64,000 bases of DNA from Zoroaster sp. YZ-2022 (Eukaryota; Echinodermata; Asteroidea; Forcipulatida; Zoroasteridae), in assembly GCA_029582265.1 (NCBI GenBank), contig CM055823.1, forward strand, positions 10,638,821 through 10,702,820. Direction: 5' to 3'. The notes beneath the pieces were generated by a model. The model saw only the letters and a list, made by a program, of their open reading frames with translations, was not told the origin of the DNA and did no database searches. Positions 12,765 to 22,900 of this stretch are shown here, in pieces (position 1 is the first letter of the stretch; the number at the start of each line of letters is the position of its first letter). A program made the position numbers and the translations under genes.

Positions 12765-12828
12765 GGCTGGTTAGCTCAGTTGGGAGAGCACTCGTACGGT
12801 ATTCGCGGGTTCGATTCCGGCATCAGCC
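12765..12828 (+). pseudogene. tRNA-like unit lacking an anticodon arm
   Basis: GGCTGGT pairs with ATCAGCC as a 7-bp acceptor stem. GCTC..GAGC forms a 4-bp D stem. GCGGG TTCGATT CCGGC forms a T arm with one mismatch. The A box (TAGCTCAGTTG) and B box (GGTTCGATTCC) are both intact. Between D and T arms there are only about 15 bases where a normal tRNA has about 22-23, so the anticodon arm is deleted and no anticodon can be assigned. It cannot decode, but the pol III promoter could still work. It is a tRNA pseudogene or the head of a SINE. Confidence 0.65.
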
Positions 12829-13261
12829 AATTTTTCTTAGCTCGCTATGTCCACCTCTAGCCTATGAATGAAGCACTTTGTATAAATTAATCATTTACTA
12901 AAAATGTTTTAGATGATGCTTTACTTTTGTGATGGGCTTTAATTTTAAAGTAACGATTACATTTTAGATACGGTACTGTTTTATGTTACCACATGCGAGA
13001 TATGGCTCGTTTTTGGTCATTTCTATGCATTAATAAAGTATATTTATTGATGAAATTCTTGCGTCGGGGTTATTAGTGATTTATAGTCATAATTATGAGT
13101 CGGTTGTCATAAAAATTACTACAGAGGGCGTTGTACTTTTAACTAGGAGTTGAGGCATGCGGTAAACCGGAAGCAATATTTTTCTGCAGCAAATAATTGT
13201 CATTATCTCATAAAGCTAATTTTAAAAAGATACTTCTATAATTAATTCACCAATGAAATCG

Positions 13262-13322
13262 AGTGGCATGGTAGCCAGTGGTTAGAACGCTCACATTGTA
13301 TGTGATACCTAAATCGAGACGT
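13262..13322 (+). mobile_element. Degenerate tRNA-like SINE relic
   Basis: GTGGCATGGTAGCCAGTGGTTAGAACGC resembles a D-arm region, and AAATCGAGACGTCG follows where a B box would be. The same GGCATGG..AGTGGTT..AGAA..GCTC order occurs at 25231 and 28770, so these look like diverged members of one SINE family in this genome. Confidence 0.4.
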
Positions 13323-14500
13323 CGTTTTGTCATAATTATTTTTATTTCACCATATTTAATTTGAAAGTTGAATGTTTTAATTATTATTTTGTTATTAATT
13401 TGTTTTAATTAAAAATATAATTCAAAAGCAAAGCTTTGTGTATAATAAATAACAGCGGTGGAGGATATTTTTCATTTTTAGAATATATACATCAATGTCT
13501 CGATACAGGCGAGTGGATACAGGCGAGTGGATATTGGCAATTCTTTAATGCTGAACAAACATTCGCGAAAGAAAATTCAATGAATGATTTTGGGCGATTT
13601 TCTTCATTCTTTGTTTCAATACAAATATTGTGTCGCTAAATATCTTGTCAAATTAACCTGGAAATTATTTAGAAATAGGCCTATTTGTAAACAAGTCACA
13701 ACCCAAACAATTCAGTGAAATTACCATCTTTATCAAACATATCGTTCATATTTTTATTAATATTAATTATTGTTAGTAAACTGCGTTTCTTATTTTAATT
13801 ACTTCAAACGCAATAATAAATTCAGACGGCTTAGTGCCTAACCATGCAAGCAAACAAATTGAATTTAGATCAAAGAATAATTGTAATCCATATACAAACA
13901 TAACGTGTCGAAAAGTTGGACCATTTTATAACCTTTAAGACATCGAGTTTGCTCATTCTTAATAAATTATTATTTTAACAGTGACAAACTGCTCATCAGT
14001 CTGATTAATCGTTTCAAACTTGTCGATACACCTTATGCTTGACCACAAGAGGTCGCCATTTGGGGTTTAAACGTGCAAGATAGACTAACATTTTGCTCAG
14101 AAAACTCGTCTTACTAATGTTTTTATACAAAATTATTGTACCCCAAATGTTATTAATATTGCGCCCTCTTTGTGGTCGAGCATTGACACTACTGGTCGAG
14201 CATTGACACTGTCAAACATCCTTTTTCATAACAGAGGGTATTATAAAGACAATAAGCAATGAGACGTGGTCTTTTTGTGTACAATTACACCTAGTTCAAG
14301 GCATTCTTTACTTAAAAGTCACGTCGAATCATTCAAAAGCAGAGTGCGCTAAATTAAATGTCATCAAAAAAGTTTGCCAAACATTTCGAAAGCATTTTCA
14401 AACGAGCGCTTACGTAATCATTCTCTAAGGCTTCCCACAATTTGAGTTTAAGTACAGGAAAAGCCTTGATAGCATTTTGAGATCACAATGGGCCGTACAA

Positions 14501-14518
14501 GGTTAGGGTTAGGGTTAG
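14501..14518 (+). repeat. Three interstitial TTAGGG telomere-type units
   Basis: GGTTAGGGTTAGGGTTAG. This is a short interstitial copy of the metazoan telomere repeat, too short to mark a chromosome end. Confidence 0.7.
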
Positions 14519-14767
14519 ACTGGCTCACATACCAATTGGCCTGGGTTAGAAATAAGAATGGGTTATAAATAAGAATGGGTCGGATATCATTTAAAAAAAA
14601 CGTAAAACCACTCCCATCAAATGGTCATTACAATACAGGTATTAGTAATGTACTCGAAACATCAGATCAGCATACCACGCTGGTAAATTTGATAGATTTT
14701 TTGCTAAAACATTGCTTAGACTTTGTTATCATTTTTCAATTTAAAAAAAAATTAATCACAGGTGATT

Positions 14768-17700
14768 TTAATTTTTGACGTGACGAAATACACGTTTAAT
14801 CTTTCTTTCTTTGCAGTAGTGCTCAATTTCAGCACTACGATCAGTGGGACCCCCCATTGGACCAATGTAAATGTCGACCCTACTGCCAGACAACTCGGCT
14901 TGCTGCTTTAACCAAGACAAAGCCTCCAGGTACCCGTCAACTGCATTTGACTTCGCGTCCGGAACGAGAAGCACATCTGCGGATGACTCACTGAAGGTGA
15001 CCAATTTATTGGCGCTCTTGTACAAATCTTCTTTGAAAGCTCCCATTTCTTCTAACATAACTATGACCCGCTGAATCCCAAACGCAAATCCTGTGGAAGG
15101 AACAACAGTGATGTTCTTGTGTTCAGATGTCTTTTGGTCTGCCCGGATGAAGTGCCCTACAAGCTTATCATATCTTCCTCCCCCAGCTATTTCAAGGAAA
15201 CGTCGATTTCCATCGATGACATCGACCTCAAACGAAAAGTGTGTGTAATATTCATGAGAGCGCACAACGCACAAATCGACGACAACTGCGAAGCCGTGTC
15301 TCTCGAGTCCAAGTGACACATCCTCCAGATCGTCAAACAATGGCTTGTAGTTGGAGGGGAATTCCGAGCGAAGATTTTCGTCAACCTTTCCGGAATCGTG
15401 ATTCATCATGGCAAACCAGGACTTCTTTGTCTGCTGGTTTAGAGTGTATTTGTCCAACACTGACCAGAATGTCTGCTCGTTTTCTGCTACACAGCTTGTT
15501 GCCTGTTTCGCCCTGCATTCAGCAATCTCATCCATAGCTTCCTTCAGTCTAATTGTGTCCGCGTGGATGATTCCCGAATCCCCTGTCAGTTTTATCAGGA
15601 TCTGTACATTACTGACTCGGACAACAATCTTCGTCTTGGGTATCCCAACAGCCTCCAACATATCGCCAAGCATGCATATTATTTCGACATCAGCGCCAAG
15701 GTTTTTCGCCCCAAGGATCTCAACCCCAAACTGATCAAACTGGCGTTTCTTTCGCGATGAGAGAGTGTCTACCGGTTCATTCCTGAAGCATGGAACGTTG
15801 TAAAAGACTTTGATGGGGAACGCAATGTCATCTTTCTCGGCGATTTCACGTCCAAGCCACCGGGCAACAGACAGAGTCCCTTCTGGTATAAGAAGGACCG
15901 AGGTTAGCTCTCCCTTGATTTTAAATCCATTGGAATAATCCTGAATGTCAAAATAGAAGCATCCCCTTGGGTCCCATTCAGGCCAAGGCGACAGACCGAC
16001 AATATCTTCAGCAAATGACGTGGACCTTTCAACCAACGGAACCAGCAGTTCCTCAAAGCCGTATCGCAAGGCTACATTTTCCAAATTACTTGACAATGCA
16101 TTAAACTTCCGTTGACGTACACCGAAGACATCCTCCATTCCCAGTACGGGGCTGTTATCTACCTTTATGTAAGACAACGGAGGTTCTATGATGGCTTCCT
16201 GGTCTATCATCTGTAAGAGAGAATCAGCAACTCTTTCCGAATCTTCAGCAGACGTCTCGCTCTGAACAACGAAGGCGCCTAACAAATATGGAACCCCTTC
16301 TTCTGGTCCTATCACTCTTTGACCTTTGTTTACCATAGAGACGGTATGAACTACTCTGTTATCTTGTGCTATGCGGTCAAGAAATGTGTCGTCCTTGATG
16401 AAACCAGAACGAGCCACATTAATGTAATGCGTTGTGACGTGTTTTAAGCACTCGAAGTCATCGTCAAGAATACCGCGGTTTCTCAGGCCGGTGACTGGCA
16501 TACCCACTGCTATTTTGAAGAAGAACTCTAATATGTCCACACCGTATACAGTTTTTACATTGTATCTTGTTAAAAGCCCGCCCATTCTAGCATTGATCTC
16601 TATCAAATGAAGTTCATTGTCATTCATGATGATTTCCACATGAAACACCCCGTCTGTCAGACCAACTTGGTTGCAGGTAGCCTCTGCATAGGCTGCCATA
16701 TTCTTCTGTGTCTTTGCATCGATACGTGTCGTTGGTATGGTCAAGTTTCTCTCTTGAAACCACGGTGCGCTTCCAATTGTGTTCAGCGTGACTGCTGCAA
16801 ATTTTGCCACGCCTTTCTCCATGATGATATCAACATCATACTCTTCACCTGGAACGTACTTCTCGAGCATTAAATCGGTATTCTCTTCAAGTGAAAGTTT
16901 CAGTGCGTCTACGTTCTCCTTCAGTTTTGTGTACGATTCAATCAGATCAACTTTTGATTGTATGAGACGAGCTGCCAACGAACCCTCGCCAAAGACCGGT
17001 CTCAAAACAGAGGGAAACCCAACATCCCTAGATGCACTTGCTAGGTCAGCGTTTGAAGAAATTCTCCTCACTGGGATCTTACTGTTGATGAGAAACTTCA
17101 GGATGACCTTATCACGAACATTTGCAAAGGTCTGTGGCTCAAGAGTAGGCAGCCCCGCCATTTTGGCAGCGTTTGCAACAGCGATGAGATATCTGTCCTC
17201 TTTGGTGGTGACACCTAAAAACTCAATGCCAGAATTTGCCAAAATGTGGTGGATGTCTCTGGTTAGCTGATCAGCTGCACCATCCAAGTCAACTGAGTGG
17301 AAAGTGTAGATACGCTTCGTCAGCACCAGCCGCTCGGTCCAGTGGCCGGCCACGTCAGCCACGCTGAGTTCGATGTTCATGTTCTTTGCCACGTCGTACA
17401 TGTAGCCATTCCACGAAGCATTCCAACCACCACCAACAAGCAAAAGATGATTCTTGCTCAGTGGCTGTTGATGCCCAGGAAGTCCCATAGCTAGCATGGT
17501 GATGGTGCAAATCGCCAAACCAACGAGACAGGCAATTTTGAAATCAACGTTGTCAGATGTTATGGATTTACCAAACGATTTCAGACTTACTTTGGGTTTG
17601 ACCAGCAAGAAGACAATATGGGTAACCAGATTTTTGTTAACGACTTCGGCACCTCTGATCTCACCAGGTAGCTTACTAAACCCAAGCCTCTTAGCCACCG

Positions 17701-18157
17701 CCTCACTCTTCGGGTTACCAGTGGCCATTTGAATTTCAAATTTTTCAATTCCTATGGCTTGCCCGTACTCGATGAGCTTCCTGCAACTCAGCGTGCATAG
17801 TCCCGTGCCTTCTTTATCCTTGGACAACCAGTACCCAATTTGGGCTGTCTTCGTTGGCCCGTTGATGGTTCGTAGGGCAACCACCCCAACAACTTCCTCA
17901 CCTCCTCCGCCAGTTTGAAAAATTCCACAGTGAAGTCCAGTTGCGTAGGTCTCTTGAGCCATGGCTGACTTGATGAAGTTTTCAGAGTCAACCACCTCTT
18001 TGACCGCAGGGACCCAAGGTAGAAACGTACTGAGATAAGCTCGGTTTTTGTCAATAGTTTGGAACAATCCACCAGCGTCCGTTTCCGTTAACGGCCGGAT
18101 GAAGACAGAGTCTCGCACTTTCATTGGAAAGTAACGATTGACTTGAAGGGAATCCAT
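14768..18157 (-). CDS. GNAT / ATP-grasp / HisRS-like fusion enzyme
   Basis: An uninterrupted 1129-codon frame. Residues about 15-190 form a RimJ/RimL-type GNAT domain (IRPLTETDA; QIGYWLSKDKEGTG; N148 and LGF at 158-160). Residues 206-226 are a membrane segment. Residues about 236-560 form an ATP-grasp domain like carnosine synthase and other amino-acid ligases: LEKYVPGEEYDVD (431-443), E508, and EINARMGG at 520-527; the usual ATP-binding Lys of the KP motif is R386. Residues about 675-1129 resemble class II histidyl-tRNA synthetase: LIPEGTLSVARW (756-767), FRNEP (791-795), QFDQFGVE (806-813), RSHEYYT (966-972), AGGGRYD (991-997), GFAFGIQR (1023-1030), then a short C-terminal domain. I chose the ATG at 18157 (GCCATGG context) because the 20 upstream codons lie in an apparent intron. 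A membrane-bound enzyme making a histidine-containing amide is my inference; the domain calls are firm. Confidence 0.88.
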   Translation of the reverse strand: MDSLQVNRYFPMKVRDSVFIRPLTETDAGGLFQTIDKNRAYLSTFLPWVPAVKEVVDSENFIKSAMAQETYATGLHCGIFQTGGGGEEVVGVVALRTINGPTKTAQIGYWLSKDKEGTGLCTLSCRKLIEYGQAIGIEKFEIQMATGNPKSEAVAKRLGFSKLPGEIRGAEVVNKNLVTHIVFLLVKPKVSLKSFGKSITSDNVDFKIACLVGLAICTITMLAMGLPGHQQPLSKNHLLLVGGGWNASWNGYMYDVAKNMNIELSVADVAGHWTERLVLTKRIYTFHSVDLDGAADQLTRDIHHILANSGIEFLGVTTKEDRYLIAVANAAKMAGLPTLEPQTFANVRDKVILKFLINSKIPVRRISSNADLASASRDVGFPSVLRPVFGEGSLAARLIQSKVDLIESYTKLKENVDALKLSLEENTDLMLEKYVPGEEYDVDIIMEKGVAKFAAVTLNTIGSAPWFQERNLTIPTTRIDAKTQKNMAAYAEATCNQVGLTDGVFHVEIIMNDNELHLIEINARMGGLLTRYNVKTVYGVDILEFFFKIAVGMPVTGLRNRGILDDDFECLKHVTTHYINVARSGFIKDDTFLDRIAQDNRVVHTVSMVNKGQRVIGPEEGVPYLLGAFVVQSETSAEDSERVADSLLQMIDQEAIIEPPLSYIKVDNSPVLGMEDVFGVRQRKFNALSSNLENVALRYGFEELLVPLVERSTSFAEDIVGLSPWPEWDPRGCFYFDIQDYSNGFKIKGELTSVLLIPEGTLSVARWLGREIAEKDDIAFPIKVFYNVPCFRNEPVDTLSSRKKRQFDQFGVEILGAKNLGADVEIICMLGDMLEAVGIPKTKIVVRVSNVQILIKLTGDSGIIHADTIRLKEAMDEIAECRAKQATSCVAENEQTFWSVLDKYTLNQQTKKSWFAMMNHDSGKVDENLRSEFPSNYKPLFDDLEDVSLGLERHGFAVVVDLCVVRSHEYYTHFSFEVDVIDGNRRFLEIAGGGRYDKLVGHFIRADQKTSEHKNITVVPSTGFAFGIQRVIVMLEEMGAFKEDLYKSANKLVTFSESSADVLLVPDAKSNAVDGYLEALSWLKQQAELSGSRVDIYIGPMGGPTDRSAEIEHYCKERKIKRVFRHVKN

Positions 18158-18183
18158 GGCTGTATATGATTTCTTGTCGAATC

Positions 18184-18210
18184 TAATAAGTAAAATAAAA
18201 GAGAAACTAA
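18184..18210 (-). promoter_or_regulatory. 3' splice site before the fusion-gene ATG
   Basis: On the minus strand TTTCTCTTTTATTTTACTTATTAG ends at 18184 and is followed by ATTCGAC... leading to the ATG 26 bases on. The pyrimidine-rich tract and AG indicate that the coding exon carries a short 5' leader and that an untranslated exon lies further upstream (higher coordinates). This decides the start at 18157 over the longer open frame starting at 18217. Confidence 0.6.
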
Positions 18211-18462
18211 AATTCAAGATCGAAACTTATAATGAATGGTATAAAGAGAAAGTTTGTTTTTAATTGTCTCTTTCTATTGTCTCCCCCGTATTTTGGTATT
18301 CAGCCGATTTTCATGAAACTTCGTAGATATGTTCAATTCGACACGATCTATCGAATGAGACCATAATTTTTTCCATAGGTCACCGTTGGGGGCGCTATAC
18401 CCCTTAGTATTGTTTTTCAAAGCGAGTCGCTGCATTGACCGATGTTCCAATATTAACAAAAG

Positions 18463-18608
18463 ACAACCCTGGTGCTCCAGCCGCATGCACCAATGCATAG
18501 GTGTATGTGAGATTTATCTGACAAGCATTATCATGTGGCGTGTCTGGTTTTTGGACAGTGGCGTTATTAAGCCGAGCTATAGGGTGAGCTATTGTGCGAG
18601 CATCTCGT
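18463..18608. repeat. Dispersed repeat also found at 23551 and 27089
   Basis: The block containing GCTCCAGCCG, ATTTATCTGACAAGCATTA and TATTAAGCCGAG recurs in diverged form at about 23551-23705 and 27089-27243. It ends in the perfect 18-bp palindrome CATCTCGTTAACGAGATG at 18601-18618. Non-coding; family unknown. Confidence 0.65.
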
Positions 18609-18631
18609 TAACGAGATGTCTGTCGACCGTC

Positions 18632-18735
18632 GACCCACCACCCCCTACCCCCGACCCACCACCCCCCTACCCCCTACCCCCTACCCCCTACCCCCCACCA
18701 CTCCCCTACCCCCTACCCCCCACCCCCAATTTTTT
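18632..18735. repeat. C-rich (CCCCTAC)n tract followed by poly-T
   Basis: About 95 bases built from CCCCTAC and CCCACC units, then a T run and an A-rich stretch. The complementary strand, (GTAGGGG)n, has many G4 runs and could form G-quadruplexes; the C strand could form i-motifs. The repeat is close to telomere-like sequence but is not TTAGGG. Confidence 0.85.
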
Positions 18736-19567
18736 TTTTTTTTTTAAATAAAAAAAAATAAAAAATAAAAAACAAACAAAAACAAGTCAGTGCATACAGG
18801 GGAGGGACGGGACTTCTATAATTATAAAGAATTCGTTTTGTAGGCATGGGCCTCTAATCTACAAAGCGAAGATCCTATTTAAAATCAGTGTATAGAGGGG
18901 GAAGAACGGGACTTTTATCAAGAATTCGTTTTGTGTTAAAGAGCTCCTTATGTGCAAAGCGAAGATCCTATTTAAATCAGTGCATACAGGACAGGGACGG
19001 GCCCTTTATATCGAGTCTTCGTTTTATTGAAAAGGGCCCTATAATAATGTTTTAAAATGTGTTTTATTTGAAGAAATATCTCATAATGCATTCAATAAAA
19101 TGAAATAAAATATTTCGAAACAGGAAATGTGCATTTTGTTAATTTTGTGTTACAGAAACTTTGTTGCTTCAACGTGTGTTAGTCTGATCAGTCTCGACTA
19201 TGTATAATACAGTACCATCGTGTTTGTACATAGCTGGGTTCCGAAATTGTGAGTAGTGAGATTGACCGATATTAAGGTGGAAGCTTCTTACTGTAGCCAC
19301 GATCTTCAAACCTTCAAATCTTCACCCTTTAGTTTATCAGGTTAGTGGTTTATTTGTGTGTTTTTTTTCGTTTTTTTTTTCATTTTTTCCCCATTTTTTT
19401 TACATTTTTATTTTTATTTTTAAATCCTGCCCAAGAGGACAAGAAGCCAGGATACCCATGCCAAAATTATAATTATTGAGCATGTCGCAAATTAAGCCAA
19501 AAATTACCGACTATAAATGGAACATCCATCCATATTAAAAGGCCCTGATAACTTAGCGTATACTTTC

Positions 19568-19905
19568 ATATAAACAAACTCCAGCGTATACAAAATGCTG
19601 CAGCCCAGTTGGTTACCTTAAGCAAGAAGCGTGATCACATAACTCATGTACAAACTCATGCTTTTAACATTCAAAGTTCTAAATGACTAAACACCAAACC
19701 ATGTGATCTCTTTTGCATCAAGGAACCTTCGTACTCTCAGATCAAATGCTATTACTCTACAGAGCTGTGAACACTATCAACCTATGGCGAGAGATCATTC
19801 TCACACACAGCTTCAATCACATGTTAGGAATGCAAGTTCACTGTGACTTATATCTCTTTTGTGCCTCACATATCTCTTTTTCATGCCTCACTTTCATAAT
19901 GTAGA
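19568..19905 (+). pseudogene. CR1-like LINE reverse transcriptase tail, broken
   Basis: One frame at 19573-19650 reads LQRIQNAAAQLV followed by KKRDHITHV, the hallmark of the C-terminal part of CR1/L2-type reverse transcriptases. Further on, in other frames, come R-LRT-RSN (from about 19727) and YGERSFSHTA (about 19783), matching the conserved YG-R-F---AP---WN block. Frameshifts and stops separate these pieces, so this is a dead 3' fragment. No 5' part is present nearby. Confidence 0.7.
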
Positions 19906-22900
19906 TTAAGTATTAATTTTTATTAAAATAAGTATTTAAGTGTTTTTTCCCCTTGCCTTTATAGGCTTTGTGGTCTTTTGACGGAATGTGCTTGACAAGA
20001 ATGATATATTTGGGCACGGCTACGGTGCCCCAACACCTATTGAAATTGTTCGAATTATTGTTTTTTTTATTATTATTTTTTCCCTCCTACTCATTTCCGA
20101 AACTTTTAGCTTATTTGCAAAGCTCAAATCAAATTGATATCAAATTTATATCATGAAGATCTAGGAAATAGTTATGCCGTCATTAAGTATTGAATTACAC
20201 TTAATAGACTACTCGTGAACCAATAATGGAAAAAATGAAATTTTTGCACAGTCGTAAAGAACTTGAATTATGTGACATTTTTCTCACAGACGTGACCTCT
20301 ACTTCTGGTCGAAACAGGAAGTTCACATTCTAAAAATTCTGATGCACATACGGAAGGATTCGAAAATAAATCCCAGGTGGTAGACTGAGAGAGGTCAGAC
20401 CTTTTAAAAAAATATGATAGCAAAAAGTTACTTTTAAACCTGCCGGAATTTTCACAAAATTTGCCACAAAAAACAACATTCTGGAGTATAAACGAAATCA
20501 CATTGAACCGGAAGTTATAGTCAGTAGAATTTGAAAATATGTAAATCATTCAAATATTATGAAAAATTGCATCTCCGGAACCTAAACAGATAAATTGTTT
20601 TTTTTCTTTTCATAATATCATAAAGAAGATAAAATTAACATTTCTTTCACAGACATGTAGCTGATTTGACCTTTATTTCCAAACAGGAACTTCAAGATCA
20701 CGCAGGACAAGACCTAATCATTTTGCGAACTCGTAACTACTATCGCTTGTTCTTAAAAATGCATAAACACGTTATTTATCCGGAGCACACTGTCTGATCT
20801 AATAATAGCTTCACACTAAATTCCAAGTCCAAATATCATGTATTTAGTTCATAAGAATTTCGAACATAAGAATTTCGAACATGAGAATTTCAAATATATC
20901 CGTTTTGGTCTCAGACGATGGGTTATGGCCCCTCAAGAGCCGTGAAGTCACGTGACTTTTTAATAATGGGAAACAGGTTTTTTTGGCTAAAATATGCTGT
21001 AAGTTGGTATAATGACCCTTGAAAGGCAAGTGATGGATGATCTTATGCAAAGCATCACTGCTGAAGGAAATATAAATTCTTTGAAAACCATAGGAGTAAT
21101 AGCATGGGAAACCAAGCAGTAGGGTACAAAAATGAAAAAAAGTGAAATCTGAACCGGCCTAGTGTACATGTTTATTGAAAACAGGTCTGGACTAGACCAT
21201 TTCATATAATGGGGGTACTGAAGCAGAGGTATACACAGCATAATTGTAATAAAACACACAATCCAAGATTTCTGAGTCTAAAATCGAAGACATTATCATG
21301 TAGATGTAATGACGTCATAATTGTGTCATCAGGTGTCGAATTACACTAAATCAAATGTTAATATTTTGAAAAATCATATCTCCTGAATCCAACAAAAGAA
21401 ATTAAAAAATTTATGATCGTGGAAAAATTTAAATATGTAAAAACTTTACACCGACAAGATTTAACTTCCGGTTCAAGCAGGAAGTTCAAAAGAAAAAATA
21501 TTCCAACACAAAAGAGGTAGGATTTTTCAAAGTAAAAGTTAAGTTGATATAATAAGCGAGGTCAGACCTTTTCAAAATGTTTAATGCCGAAACCACTAAT
21601 AATGATGTGCTAACGAGAAATAATAAATAAACTAGAGCGGCGAAGCCGGCGTCAGGCTCGCTGCTAGATGCGTATGCGTATTGAATATGCAAGTGTGGAT
21701 GCAACATGAATTTGTATAATTTAACATTAGCAAAGTACAACTGCAGCACCTAAATAATGCTATCAAATTAAATTTAAATAAGTTTTTTTCTATATGTGGG
21801 TTTATAAATTAAACCATGCCGACCTCAGACCTGTTCAAATGGAATGTTCACCCATAAAGACTGGCAGAGTTCTTTAAAGTGGATTATCTAATCCAAAAAA
21901 ACTGCTTCAAAGGGGATTATGTCATCCAAAAACAGGAATTTAAATATCAAAGAGCACCTAGGTATTTTCATTACAACATAACAGCCTTTCTTAATGTTAC
22001 AAACCAAATTTTCGATCAATATGCAGAAACAGAAATGTGTGTGTGAAGGGCTATATAAAGTAGGTTGCTTGTGGAGGTGGGGCCAGGAGGAAAAAAGGAA
22101 CAGCGCATGCCTGCATTGGGACATTTTGTTCATGATAAAATACCTGAAGAGCATGGGAAATGAACAAAATAAATGGGTTGGGGAGGGAAGGGTGAGGCTC
22201 AGGGTAGGGGTGGAGAGGGAATGTGTCTGCAGCTGGACAACTGCCCCATTTGGTTTTTAAATAGGGGTGACTGTCGGGCTCAGGGTGGGTGGGCAAGGTG
22301 AGAGACTAGGAAGGGGAACAGAAATAGGGGCAAGCATAGGCTGAGGTTGGGGAGGGCTCTAGAAATACATGTATGTGTGTGTGTATGTTTAATTGACATG
22401 GCGTTTCATCCCGTTCATTGAGCGATGGCCTTGTATTGTAACCCTTGTCACCTTAGGGTCAGAACATCGATTACGCAAGTGAGACAGTACTGCGGGCGAT
22501 TTAAAGAGACGTGTTCTGCCACACAATCGATGTTCTGAGCCCAAGGTCTTCGCTCATTCGCATTATTCAGCATGAACGGCATGAAAAGTTTGTACACAGA
22601 TTGGCCAATACTCTGAGAATTGTCGGGGAAATCCTCTTTTTTTAGACATCTTTCAGCAAAAATCGTTTCTCAAAGAGGCAGTTAAGAAGTTACAGTGCCT
22701 GCATTTCTTCAGTTTAGGCAATGAAGTCGGATAACAAATGAGAAAATTCATTACAAACTTTACAGGTATACGAATGGGAAGAACTCTTGGTCTGGACCCT
22801 ATCGGAAGTGTACTTTGCACTGTATATAGGGTCCTATCAGGGTTAGTATGACTCGTGAATCGTACTCGAGTCACCTTGTACAATCACTTATAGTGTTCAA

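Larger units (their letters stand above)
11181..14767. other. Intergenic region with small repeats only
   Basis: No protein gene is recognised between the SINE relic and the fusion gene. Frames of 60 to 92 codons (such as 12123-12401) have no domain. The region holds an inverted repeat and tRNA-like unit at 12663-12828, another tRNA-like relic at 13262, and three TTAGGG units at 14501. A 19-base direct repeat (ggtcgagcattgacact) occurs twice near 14175-14210. Confidence 0.6.

Noticed and set aside
16779..17270. 163-codon + strand frame
   Set aside because: Antisense shadow of the fusion gene; serine/phenylalanine bias mirrors the opposite strand.
18158..18217. 20 extra N-terminal codons of the fusion gene
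   Set aside because: They overlap a pyrimidine-rich 3' splice site; the downstream ATG has a much better context.
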